64,000 bases of DNA from Taudactylus pleione. Taxonomy: Eukaryota; Chordata; Amphibia; Anura; Myobatrachidae. How positions within the stretch are numbered: the first letter of the stretch is position 1; each line of letters starts with the position of its first letter. The notes beneath the pieces were generated by a model. The model had not been told where the DNA came from. It saw nothing but the letters and a program-made list of their open reading frames with translations, and made no database searches. Of this stretch, positions 43,179 through 53,667 are shown piece after piece. Made by a program: the position numbers and the translations under genes. The stretch is from the NCBI GenBank assembly GCA_031769625.1, contig JAUIMM010000702.1:682001-746000 (forward strand), written 5' to 3'.

Positions 43179-43706
43179 GGGTATACGTTTAAATTGCTGA
43201 CGGACCAGATCCCGGACGTCGATATACCGACGTCGGAATCCTGCCACCCGGCAAAATGCCGATGGCGCTATTCCGATTGAGATCAGGATATTGGCATCGG
43301 CATCCCGAATGCCGGAATCCCGAATGTAAGGATCCGGTTAAGTATTAGAATTTCTCCAGGGATGGGGGAGTTAGGTTTAAAGACCCCTGGGGGGAGATTA
43401 GGGTTAGGCACCACCCGGGGAGGGTTAGGCTACAGGGAGGGTGGGTTAGGGTTAGGCACCATCGGGGAGAGGAGAGGTTAGAGTTTGGCACCCCTAAGGG
43501 AGGGTTAGGTTTAGGGTGCTGGAAGGGGCGGTTATGGTTAGGCACCACCTGGGGGAGGTTAGGGTTAGACACCACCCGGGGTGGGTTAGGCTACAGGGAG
43601 GGGGGAGAGGGGGGAGGTGTAGGGTACTTACCGCCCCTGTCGGGATCCTGAAGGATCAGCTTTCCATTGTAAGGGATTTGAACCGCCGGCATATCATACT
43701 GATTCT
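43179..43706. mobile_element. Telomere-motif element, copy 4 (TTAGGG orientation), 528 bp
   Basis: GGCTGGAT flanks both sides exactly (43171-43178, 43707-43714). The element starts GGGTATACG and ends CATACTGATTCT. The core (43370-43610) is GGTTAGGGTTAGGCACC-like DNA with GGGGGAG spacers. The left shoulder has ACCCGGCAAAATGCCG and the right shoulder has GAACCGCCGGCATATCATAC. Same architecture as copies 2 and 5. No gene. Confidence 0.9.
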
Positions 43707-43714
43707 GGCTGGAT

Positions 43715-44364
43715 GTAGAACAATTTCTTTAAATTATGTTTACTTAGTTTGATCAGTTTTCCCCTATTTGTTTGGTTCTATTTTTCTCTGCAGGGTACTC
43801 CACTGTTTAATACTCTGTTTTCTATTACACATTGATATCAACCAGTATATATGATACTATGCACTAACTGGCATGAAACATTTTCCTGTATTTGTATGAT
43901 GAATTCCGTGTTGAGTAAGGCAAGTACTCATATATACATAACATGACTGCCCAATGTGCATAGAAAAACTATTTATAATCCATTCAGCAACAATAGTCTT
44001 TATAAGCTAATTTTGAATCAAAGATACACAGCAGGGACTGTGGATGCATAAATAGTTAAACTATTATATTTTTAGCAAATACAAATTGAAAATCAAAAAA
44101 AGCTAATTTCAATCCTGGTATTGTTAGTTAATTACATTTTGCCGTAATGGCCATACCAAGACTAGTAAGCTCTTGTGTTGTTTTTATTATGATACATAAC
44201 AAAATGAACACTGCAACTATTGTAATAACATGGCATCATCAACTTGCTGTGACGTAAGACAATTAAATAATAAAACCTTTAACTTAGACCTTTTCCTTGG
44301 ATAATCATGAGTCTTATCATAATGATTCAATTTGTTTGCTGATAAAAGGAAACTGAATAATCTT
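43715..44364. other. AT-rich intergenic DNA
   Basis: No supported feature. Confidence 0.4.
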
Positions 44365-44918
44365 TGAGCGATGGTCGTCCGTCTGAGCATGTGTATGCAT
44401 CTCAGTGCACGTGCGCGAACCAGTCACTGCGATGGGGAAGCGATCGCTCGTAGCCCGCAGACGGGCCGCTACTTTGAGTGACAGAATGTGGCGTTTGTGG
44501 GTGGTAACAGGGGAAGGTGCTTGTGAACGGTGGAGTGGTGCTGCGAACGCAGGCGTGTCTGACCGTCAAAATGGAGTTTAATGGGAGTGCATAATTAGCA
44601 AAGTAGCGTCATTGTACACGTGACTTGGGTGGATTTCAGGCTGAACTGATCGCACTGTTGCGGTGGGGTAAGGTCTACCACAAGAGCTGTGTGCAGCAAT
44701 AAACCATTCGATGTACTCGATTAGTCACTCACTTCCTGGAGATGACGTGAGCTACGAGTGAGAGGTAGGCGGCTTTATACTACCGCCTACCTCTCACTCG
44801 TAGCTCACGTCATCTCCAGGGCGTCCTTCAGCCAGACAGTGCGATCGCATATTTGCATACCCGGCCTCTTTTTTGCTGCGAGAGAGTGCAACATAGCGAC
44901 CGGGTCTGAATCAGGCCC
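44365..44918. mobile_element. GGGCCTGATTCAGA-family element, left end lost
   Basis: The right end is GACCGGGTCTGAATCAGGCCC at 44898-44918. Interior CGTGCGCGAACCAGTCACTGCGAT matches 36325. The left end lacks a GGGCC terminus and begins abruptly near 44365. It contains the 38-bp perfect hairpin listed next. Confidence 0.75.
44735..44820. repeat. Perfect 38-bp-arm hairpin
   Basis: Arms 44735-44772 and 44783-44820 are exact reverse complements, starting CCTGGAGATGACGTGAGC. The loop is the 10-base CTTTATACTA. It is embedded in a fold-back element. Confidence 0.98.
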
Positions 44919-45864
44919 GCAGTACTGTACAGTATATATACCCAATTGTTCTTATTTTTAAGACTTTATTAATCTGACAACGAGTAGTTGTGAATAGCTG
45001 GGTTAAAGGTATTAAGTGAATGAGCAATGTAAAAATGAACATGTAATGAGGGGTGGTTCTTGTGCATTGCTCGGTGTTGGGGTGAGGCCCTCACTCCTTG
45101 CAATTACACACTATTTGTTAAAATGTCTGTATACGGCTGCCAAGAAACTGAGATGTCTAACAAACAAAAGCTGCCGATTTAAACAAGGTGCCTCGAAGAC
45201 TAGAACTGCCAGGGAGGAATTAAAGCAGTGCTTCAACCAAATCCCTATTTTAATGCCACAATAGTATACATCGAATGATTGCTTTTTGCAAAGTTAAAAT
45301 GCTACAGCAATTAACAAAGCAGATCTTTCATCTTCCTGCCCGAGGGCTTAAATCTGGAGCCAAAAGACACAGTGTTTTAACAGGTACACAACGCCTAGGG
45401 AGTAAAAACACATATTCGACCACCTAGCTGGAGACACAAAGGAATAATGGCATTTTCTTAGGTGAGGACTGGCCAACAATTGACAGTAGATTATAGAAGG
45501 AAAATTAGTGGGTGGCTGTTATGGTATGTTCACAGACATAGGTGAATAATTGCAACAGCTTTTCATTTTGTCAACTGTCAACATGGTACCAGTGAGAAGC
45601 CTTTCATATGATTCACAGTTAATACATATATTTCTTTGTAAAGTTGTCAGAAAAAGATTGGGCTTGTATTCCGCCCATGGAAACAAGCTCTATGGCACAC
45701 ATTCCAAGTCACTGAACGCATTATAAATATTTTAAACGAAATCATAAAATCCATTTTATCTCAATCTCAATATGATAAAGCACATGTATGTTAATTGTAC
45801 ACATTTACTACATTTGAATGAATACATTAGTACTATGAACTACACTTCTAACAATGGTGTACAG
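44919..45864. other. AT-rich intergenic DNA
   Basis: No supported feature. Confidence 0.4.
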
Positions 45865-46130
45865 CAGGGGTGTTCAAATGCGGCCCACCACCTGCTGCAA
45901 TCATGCCCAATGGCTGTACCTGAGTTTGAACGAGCACTTAGTGGGGATTACTACCAGGGCCTTAAGGGAGTGGCCCCAGTAGTGAGGAGGGTGGCAGACA
46001 AGCAGTCTGTTATTTCAAAACCACATGTGGGACTAACAGCTTTACCAAGACAAAGCACAGCATTGTGCCATAGCAGGTTTCTGTCCCCACAATGGTGGAT
46101 CCAGGGGGATGATCAGGGCAATTGTTCCCT
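45865..46130. mobile_element. hAT-type left end (CAGGGGTGTTCAAATGCGGCC)
   Basis: The start resembles the inverted right end at 61888-61911 (GCACTGTTTGGACACCCCTAG). After about 140 bases the similarity is lost. No right end was found. Confidence 0.5.
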
Positions 46131-47102
46131 GTAACACACCTTCTCCATGGGCACTTCAGGCAGCGCCAGCATCCTTCCCAGGGTCGAGCTCTTAACCGGC
46201 TCCATTACCTCACAGAGCAACTTGACAGTTTATTCCTCCCCTCCCTGGATCTGCCACTGGACCTTACTGCCTACTAACCTTTCCCTACTGTCCACTCTCC
46301 TGTCCAAAATACTCATTCTCCTCTCCCTGATGCCCACTCTCCTATTCATACTGCCAACAAGGATATATCTGGCGTAAGAGAGGTAAAAGCTATTCACTTA
46401 TTTTCAACTGGTAGCATAATGTGAACTAGGTAATACAATATGGCATAATGGAGACACAATACTTAATACTCCTTGATTGTGTGGCTTCAAAATGTTAGCA
46501 TCTTCATTGTGCTGTTTATTGGTAATGGTTGAAAATGTCTGCTGAGAAAAATGTAGTGGTTCTTCATTCATAGTCCTTTTATTGATATGGCACTGCAAGA
46601 AAATGGTTTGGATTCCCCTGATGAATAGAGACACTTAATTAAATTAGGTTTTTTGCAGATAAATATTTTAAATTATATACTTTACCAACAGCTGTTGGGA
46701 TAAGGTGTGAATGTGGCAGGCTCTTACATTCTCTATAGTCAAGAAATAATGTGTTAAGCATTGGTAGAGGAACTGCATCACTGTCATTAGTCTGGTCAGG
46801 TAAGACCACATAAGTATCAGATGTACACATCTGATGTAGACCATACCATGCATAAATGATCATAAATAGCCATCTAAATTGCTGCATGTACTGTATGGGT
46901 ACCTAAAGAGTGGGAAAAGAAATCCATGTGCAAAACCTGCCCATTCATTTGTTGCGTTGCTTATCTGTTGAACACTTTAGGACCAGTATACTAACACTGC
47001 ACAAAATTTGCCTTAAATGCCATATCAGTAAAGAACTGGCTTGTAGTCTCATAGTGGACAGAACTTTAAATACTGCATCGTATTTTTGGAACTGTGTTAT
47101 TT
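46131..47102. other. Intergenic DNA, no feature
   Basis: A pyrimidine-rich segment lies at 46200-46360 with repeated CTGTCCACTCTCCT/TGCCCACTCTCCT phrases. Otherwise AT-rich. Confidence 0.4.
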
Positions 47103-47108
47103 ATTATA

Positions 47109-47142
<34 letters not shown>
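47103..47142. repeat. (TA)n microsatellite
   Basis: About 20 TA units with one CA step, directly before the hAT end at 47144. Confidence 0.95.
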
Positions 47143-47143
<1 letters not shown>

Positions 47144-47577
47144 TAGAGATGTGCATGAACCCCCATGCTTTGGTTTTGGTTCTAGTTCTTTGTCATATTT
47201 TGGTTTTGTCAAAACCACCCTCACCTGTTTCGGTTTTGGATCTGGATATTTTTTTTAATTAGAAAAACAGCTAAAATCATGTAATTTGGGCATTTTGTTT
47301 CCCATCAATTTTGACCACCTCTCAGCTCACAATATTGTTTTCACCCATATTGGCCAAAGGCTAGCTGGCTAAACTAAGCAACAGAGCAGCACCACAAACA
47401 CATGGCAGTTTACAAGAATATACCACATCTTTGAAACATTGCAGCACAGCAATGGCAGACAGGATGGCAGTTTAATAAACTATACGACCCCATAGAAAGA
47501 ATATTTTCATTAATCAAGAACTAGATCAGAGGCCTTACGGCAGTACACAAAAATGGGGGTATGTAGTGGAAGCATGT

Positions 47578-48255
47578 AGTGGAAGGCAATGATTAATTGA
47601 TTGATTAAGAAAATGAAATAGACGTGGCCTTGTGAGAGCTGTTTTGCAGCAACTAAGAAGAGAAAAGGCCATAAAAGAATACAATGTTAATAGCCAAAGA
47701 TTCCTGACAAGGGTTGCAAGAGAAGCTGGCCATACTACCCCCCATCCTCCCTCCTTCCTAATTGTGTAACATATTCCTGTTAGTACTCAATATTACATTT
47801 ATTAGGTGCACCAGAGAGTCTGAGTATGAGGGGAGCTAGCTTGGAAGCCAGAGGGTAGTACTGGGAAATGGAGGAGGAGTATGCAGTGGAAGGCAGATAA
47901 AAAAGAATGATTAATTGGTTAATTAAAAAAAAAATATTGATACATGGCCTTACAAGAGCTGTTTTGCATCAACTAAGAAGAGAAAAGGCAATAAAACAAT
48001 ACAGTGTTAATAGCCAAGGATTCCTTATAAGGGTTGCAAAAGAAGCTGGCCATACTACCCCCCTCCTCACCGCTTCCTAATCGGGTAACACACTCCTGTA
48101 GTACAGTTATGAGGTGCACAAAAGAGTCAGAGTATAAGGGAACTAGCTTAAAAGCCCAAGGGCAGTACAGGAAAATGGAGGTGGACTATATAGTAGAAGG
48201 CAGGTAAAAAAGAATGAATGATTGATTAATAAAAAAAAATTGAGATATGGCTTTG
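47578..48255. repeat. 308-bp tandem repeat inside the hAT 3' part
   Basis: GTGGAAGGCAATGATTAATTG, GAGCTGTTTTGCA(G/T)CAACTAAG and AAGCTGGCCATACTACCCCCC recur at about 308-base spacing (unit starts near 47580, 47888 and 48196). The third unit is cut short after ATGGCTTTG. The units are visibly diverged, so the duplication is old. Confidence 0.8.
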
Positions 48256-48486
48256 TATCCTCTTGTTCATTTTACTAAATAATACTAAATATGCTCCAAA
48301 ATTCTGTTGGTTTTTTCATATTTTGTGAGGCACCACATTATTTCTGGTGAAAAATTTGTTGCAAATTAGTTACGTGCTAGAGCAATAACCAATTAAAATG
48401 ATAATCATAATGAAAAAAAAAGTGGTCCACAAAGGAAGTGTCCTTGGGCCCTCCCACCCACTCTTATGTAATGCATTCAAAAGGAC

Positions 48487-48550
48487 AAACAAACCAAGCA
48501 CTTTAGCAACAAGAACTGCCACTTTTGTGGCTGAAGTGCTTGGTTTGTTT
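48487..48550. repeat. 17-bp-arm hairpin near the hAT stop
   Basis: AAACAAACCAAGCACTT (48487-48503) and AAGTGCTTGGTTTGTTT (48534-48550) pair perfectly across a 30-base loop. Confidence 0.95.
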
Positions 48551-48611
48551 GGGTCCCCACAAAACAAGCTACCAATGGGTTTAAGATGGTTAAGAGCATT
48601 GTTAACTCTCT

Positions 48612-51047
48612 TTACACTGAGAAGATGTCATTATGATCCTCACCCTCATCAGTGTTAACATCATCATCACCACACAATATTAGCTCATCCCCACTGGAAT
48701 CCACCATTACAGTAGTCTCTGTAATTTGTTGCAATTGGCAGCAAAGGTCTTCCTCATAGAATTTGTTGTTCATTTTTATGAACATAAGTTTTTCCACATT
48801 CTGAGGAAGTAGCCACCAATGCCGAATGTTCACAAGGTTCCCGACTGTGTTAAACACTCTTTCTGAGTACACACTGGAGGGTGGGCAGCTTAATTACACC
48901 AAAGCTAGTTTGTACAAGGCTCTCCAAATTGTCTGTTTTTCCTGTTAATTTGTACATTGTCATTAAAATAATCCTCCACCATCCTATTGATGCTTAGTGT
49001 ATCAGATTGAATCATGGTAAAGGTGTCAATAATTTTTAAGCCTGACCAGATGTCAAAATGGTGTTTCACTGTGGTGTGCAGTTGACTCATTATCCACGCC
49101 CCCAGTATGTCTCTTGGAAAAGGACAGTTTTTTTCCTGGCAGCAACATTTGCAGGAGAAGAAGAAGGAGATGTTGTTGTATCTTGTACCATTTCAGACAA
49201 CTTGCTGGCATGGAGCTCTTTGCATCTCTTAAGATCTGTGTCAATTGGAAAAAAATACATTATGTATGATTCAAACCTAGGATCAAGCATGGTTGCCAAA
49301 ATGTGGTGATCCAATTGCAAGATCTTAACAACCCTTTGGCCCTGGTGAAGAGACCAAAGAAGTTGATCTACAAGTCCAACATACTTAGCAGAATCACTTA
49401 GTTTCATCTTCTCCTTCAGTTGCTCTAACTGCTTTTCCAGTAGTTTTATTAAGGGAATCACCTGACTCAAGATGGCAGTGTGTGAGCTCACTTCATTAGA
49501 TACTACTTCAAATGGTTTCAGTAGCTTACATAAAACATAGAGTTTTCCCCTGTGTTCAGGACTAAGGTACATTCCCCCTCCGCTTCCTACGTAATGGCTT
49601 GTTGTGTAGGTTGGATGGCTTGTTGCTGTTCCTCCATTCACTGAAGCATATAAAGGGTGAAATTCCACCTGGTCACTACCTATTGCTTCAGTTGGTTGCA
49701 TGATAAAAAGGACCGTTCTTGTAGCTGCTGCAATCTTCTACATGCAGTTACTAAAGACCAAAACTTTTTAGAAAGTTTTCTGGCCACATACAGCATCTCC
49801 TGCACACCCCATTTTTTTATATTTTGAGCCACCAAGTTTATTGTGTAGACAAAACTTTGTATGTGTTCAAACTCTCACAATGTTACATGTGTTTTCAGAA
49901 ATGACAAATCCAGGGAAGAGTCCTAGCAGGGTGAGCCATTTTGCTATGACAGCTCTGAGTTTTTCTAACAGGTTGACACTGGTATGCCTCTTAGTGAAGC
50001 CAGTGATATGGAGAGTAGCCTGCCTGTGAATGAGCTGCGTTGTGTGATAGATACAGCTGCTGCTGAAGGTGATACACACACCCAGTGGGAGGTCACAGTC
50101 ATGTAATCTTTCATTTGACCAGTACCGCTTGTCCACATATGTGTACTTAAGTGGGTGGAGGGTATAATGGTATTTTCTAGGGCCAGGCCAAGAACTAGTT
50201 TTTTTAATATCCCTGTATAGGAGAGGAATTGCTGTTCTTGTAAAATGGACTAGACATGGATACAGGACCTCAATTAACTGTCTAAAACCACATGCATTGA
50301 TGGCAGATATTGGACGCAGATCTAATGCTAACATAGCCATCATGGCTTCAGAGATCTGCTGTGCAACTGGATGGCTGCTTTCATACTTCCTCTTGCAAAG
50401 AATTGTTTTACAGTCAATTGTTGTTTAAAAGTAGTCTTCTTGGTCCACTTCTGGGATGAAGATTAATTCCCAGCAGCACCAGCAGCAGCAGCCCTGGCAC
50501 GCAATGTTTCACCCCTAGATAGGGGAGGAGTCAGTTAGCCTTCGCAAATTGAAAGCAGGAGGACTACCTCTAGTTGTTAATGAGAAGATCAATTATGAAA
50601 GTGTTGGTTGTGGAGATTGCATGATCTGAATTTGGCTGATGCTTGACTGCTTGTTATTATTTTACCAGATTTTAACAAAAAATTGGCATGAACTCACTGC
50701 AAATTATGTAACAGTGAAGAGGTTCCTCGATGGTTATCATCCTTACCTCTACTTACTTTGGCTTTACAAACAGTACAGATGGCTTGACAAATGTTGGGCA
50801 GGATTTGGGTAAATATAATTGAACACAAAAGAGGTGGCTTTTTTGGTCTTTTGCCTTTGACAATGGAATTATTTTTATCACAGGCAAGAACTGCTGCCAC
50901 TCGTGGATGACTTACTTTGACATAAACAACATCCTTATCATCAACAACCTTATCAGTATCAGATGCACAAATATCCCCCTCACCCTGTTGCACTTCCACA
51001 GTAGCATTCTCAATTTTTATGTCACCATCTTTACTTGTGCTGCTCAT
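48612..51047 (-). pseudogene. hAT transposase with BED zinc finger, fragmented
   Basis: Read on the minus strand. The 50694-51047 frame holds a BED-finger remnant with ICTVCKAKVSRG (the CxxC pair) and GTSSLLHNL. The 49867-50343 frame has ALDLRPISAINACGFRQLIEVL, usual at the start of the catalytic domain, and GFTKRHTSVNLLEKLRAV. The 49090-49701 frame holds LKPFEVVSNEVSS and HHILATMLDPRFE (the hAT LDPRFK motif). The 48612-48872 frame holds MYSERVFNTVGNLVN and LLPQNVEKLMFIKMN, the C-terminal dimerisation domain with the conserved ERVFS motif. Stops and shifts separate these blocks and the DNA with the first catalytic aspartate is lost or scrambled. The closest relative here is 56520-58850. Confidence 0.88.
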
Positions 51048-51253
51048 CCCATTTGCAGAGGGTGCAGAAATGGTGAAGGAGGCTTCTTTAAGAGTACAGT
51101 GTCAGAAATGTCAGACTCACACATAGCACTCGTGGACACTCTTAGACTTTCCTCAGGGATTTGTGAATTTTGTGAACGCACAGTTTGTTCTTCATCCTTA
51201 GTTTTGTATTGGTGAATTGATTTGTCTGTTTTAAAGGTGACATTTGTAGACTT

Positions 51254-51439
51254 AAATTTACTAAAGTGAGAGCTTTTAGAAGTGAGTTTTAAAAGTGATG
51301 TTGCCCATAGCAACCAATCAGATTCTACTTAACATTTAACTAGTACCTTCTAGAAAATAATAGCTAGAAACTAATTGGTTGCTATGGGCAACATCACTTT
51401 TAAAACTCACTTCTAAAAACTCTCACTTTAGTAAATTTA
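51254..51439. mobile_element. MITE with near-perfect 75-base arms
   Basis: AAATTTACTAAAGTGAGAGC through GTTGCCCATAGCAACCAATCAG is mirrored by CTAATTGGTTGCTATGGGCAAC through CTCTCACTTTAGTAAATTTA. Few mismatches; the loop is about 35 bases. It is inserted in the 5' part of the hAT copy, upstream of the BED-finger frame. Confidence 0.92.
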
Positions 51440-52034
51440 CCCACTAGAGTGAGAAAGTGTTGCATTCTAGTGCAGTAGCAGGACCATGATGTTATGTTTT
51501 GTAACACACAAGTTTTCTATTATTATTTTTTAACAGTGACTGAAGGCCCTGTACACACAACAAACTGCCTCACAGCACCCTTAGAATAAGCCGGGTGGAA
51601 CCCTAAAATGGCATTATATTTTTTACCCACAAGTTTTCTATTAAAAATAGAACACACAACAAACTGCCTCACAGTGCTCCTAGTATATCGGTGCCACCCT
51701 AACAGTAATGAGCACGTTTTTAGTTTAATAAAAAAAGAGCCCCAATAGGTTTTTTAAGTAACAAAGTGCTGAGTCCACTTCTATTGCATTTTTTTTGCCT
51801 CAGAGTGTTCAAAGTGACCCTATACTACCCACATCCTTCCCCTCCGGTTTCCAGTTGGAAATGGTGCCCTATCATGAGGGAGAGACTTTAATAAACAATT
51901 GAAAACATGTGAGACCCAGCATCGGGAAGATAATGTTTTGCCTCGGTTTAAGATTCAAACATGGTGGGAAGATCCCAGCCCAACTCGGAACCCCTAAGTT
52001 TAGGTGTGTTCGGTTTCCATGGACATCTCTAAAA

Positions 52035-52137
52035 CATACTTACCTACTTTCCTAGAAGTTGCTTGAGGCTCCAGAATTTTTGGGTAATTCCCTCGCACCT
52101 CTGGAAGAGTGTCCAGATCTCCTGCATCCCACCCACT
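52035..52137. mobile_element. Fragment of the CATACTTGCCTAC repeat
   Basis: It matches the first 100 bases of 37300-37690 in order (ACATACTTACCTACTTTCC, GGCTCC, GGGTAATTCCC). It is abruptly replaced by CR1 sequence at 52138. Confidence 0.6.
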
Positions 52138-52435
52138 TAGAAACATAGAATTTGATGGCAGATAAGAACCACTTGGCCCATCTTGTCTGCCCTTTTTTAC
52201 CTTTTGGTAACATCAACCTTATGTGAACCTCAGTTCTTTGTAAGGATATTCTTATGCCTATCCCAAGCATGTTTAAATAGCTATATTGTCTTAGCCTCTA
52301 CCACCTCCGATGGGAAGCTATTCCACTTATCTACTACCCTTTTCATTAAGTAATTCTTACTCAAATTTCCTTTGTACCGTCCTCCATCCCTCCAGTTTCA
52401 GTGTATGTCCTCGTGTTCTAGCACTTCCTAGTGAA
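52138..52435 (-). mobile_element. CR1 3' end, 5'-truncated
   Basis: TAGAAACATAGAATTTGATGG and AGATAAGAACCACTTGGCCC are the same as at 29262. It continues with worn C-terminal ORF2 text (GGTAGAGGCTAAGAC on the minus strand equals the WNSLP upstream region) to about 52435. Only about 300 bp remain, the usual outcome of truncated target-primed insertion. Confidence 0.88.
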
Positions 52436-52520
52436 GTGGACAGGATGGTGAGATCATTTTCAGAAATTGCAGCTCCATGTGAAAGGGCAGGGCTAATGAC
52501 ATAGGAGCTGTATGCTCTAA

Positions 52521-52562
<42 letters not shown>

Positions 52563-52834
52563 GTGCAGAGTCATGACTAGGGATGTGTGACTAGTGCCAC
52601 TGCACGGAGCTCTGTGGGAACCCTTCACTGTCCATGACCCTTGCTACTGGCTAGCTACTGGCTAGCAGGGTGCTGGAATGGCATCCTGCAGCCAGGATCT
52701 TTGCTACAGTGCAGCAGGGGCATCCTTTAGATGATCCAGACAGACATCCTGCTGCCAGTAGAGCCGATCAGGATGTCCTCAAGACACTTATCGGCGCATT
52801 TGAGCCCTGTTGCAGCACTGCATATGTATTTTAT
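52436..52834. other. Short intergenic segment with TA microsatellite
   Basis: (AT)n of about 16 units at 52529-52559. The stretch 52640-52790 contains CTGGCTAGCTACTGGCTAGC and AGGATGTCC-like palindromes related to the 26859 MITE interior (CATCCTGCAGCCAGGATC). No gene. Confidence 0.5.
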
Positions 52835-53371
52835 GGAATGGGTATGTAATGCTGGCTATCGGGATGCCTCCTGTTACAATACCGACAGCAGCATCCCGAT
52901 GGTTGGTATCCCGACAGGGGTCAGGTAAGTATAATTACCCTCCCCCCTTCTCCACCTAACCCTCCATTCTTGTAGCCTAACCCTAACCCTCCCCGCCCCG
53001 CACCCAGACCCTAACCCTCCCCGTTAGTTCCTTAACCTGTCTCCCCCCTTCATTCCTAACCCTAACTCTCCCCACTTAGTGCCTAAACCTAACCCCTCCA
53101 GTGGTGCCTGACTCTAACCCTCCCCCCTAGGGGTGCCAAACCCTATCCTCCCCCCTCAAAACCTAACGTTAACCCTGCTAACTAACCTAAACCTAACCCT
53201 GCCCCCCCCAGCTAACACTACGAGGGTCCTGGCTTACCTTCGTTCGGACTGACGTCCTCCTGGATTCCTGCGTCAAGATTGATTAAGATAGGTGTCGGTA
53301 TTTCAATGCCTATCTTAGCTCCCTTTTCGGGATTCCAGCATCGACATAGAGACTCTCTTAACTACATCCCG
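52835..53371. mobile_element. Telomere-motif element, copy 5 (CCCTAA orientation), 537 bp
   Basis: It starts GGAATGGGTATGTAATGC and ends AACTACATCCCG. TATTTTAT flanks both sides exactly (52827-52834, 53372-53379). The core (52940-53215) is CCTAACCCTAACCCTCCCC-like. A stem TAAGATAGGTGTCGG...GCCTATCTTA near 53283-53318 is shared with copy 2. The right end GGGATGTAG (inverted) equals the left end of copy 2, which fixes the element's two ends. Confidence 0.92.
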
Positions 53372-53436
53372 TATTTTATATATAATCTAGGAGATAGACA
53401 GCACTCCAAAAGATTACAATAAACCTAGTTTCATGG

Positions 53437-53587
53437 ACAAACATCATCATTCCTGGACACAAGTCCATGGAAGATGATGTTTGTCCATGAAAGATGACGT
53501 TTTGCCTCTTTCTGAGACCCGATTTTTGGAGGGAAAAATCCGAACTCGGAGTGCAAATCTAACCTATCTGAGCCTGCACATCCCTAG
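53437..53587. mobile_element. hAT-type fold-back MITE
   Basis: TTTCATGGACAAACATCATC pairs with GATGATGTTTGTCCATGAAA around a short centre (53434-53497). The right end is GCACATCCCTA. The interior GATGACGTTTTGCCTC matches the 8009 MITE. The left boundary is uncertain. Confidence 0.65.
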
Positions 53588-53667
53588 TTCTAACTCAGGT
53601 TTTCTCACCAAGTTCGGAATTCGGAACTAAAAAATGGATCTTGCGTGTTTTGGATTGGCATTTAAGT

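Larger units (their letters stand above)
47144..52031 (-). mobile_element. hAT transposon (BED finger type), minus strand, decayed
   Basis: The 3' terminus is at 47144 (TAGAGATGTGCATGAAC, then GGTTTTGGTT-rich subterminal DNA). Broken transposase pieces run from 51047 down to 48612. A 5' terminus candidate is CATCTCTA at 52024-52031, though its subterminal text matches the MITE at 8009 better than 47144, so two elements may adjoin here. A MITE (51254-51439) is inserted in the 5' part and a 308-bp tandem repeat sits in the 3' part. Confidence 0.75.
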
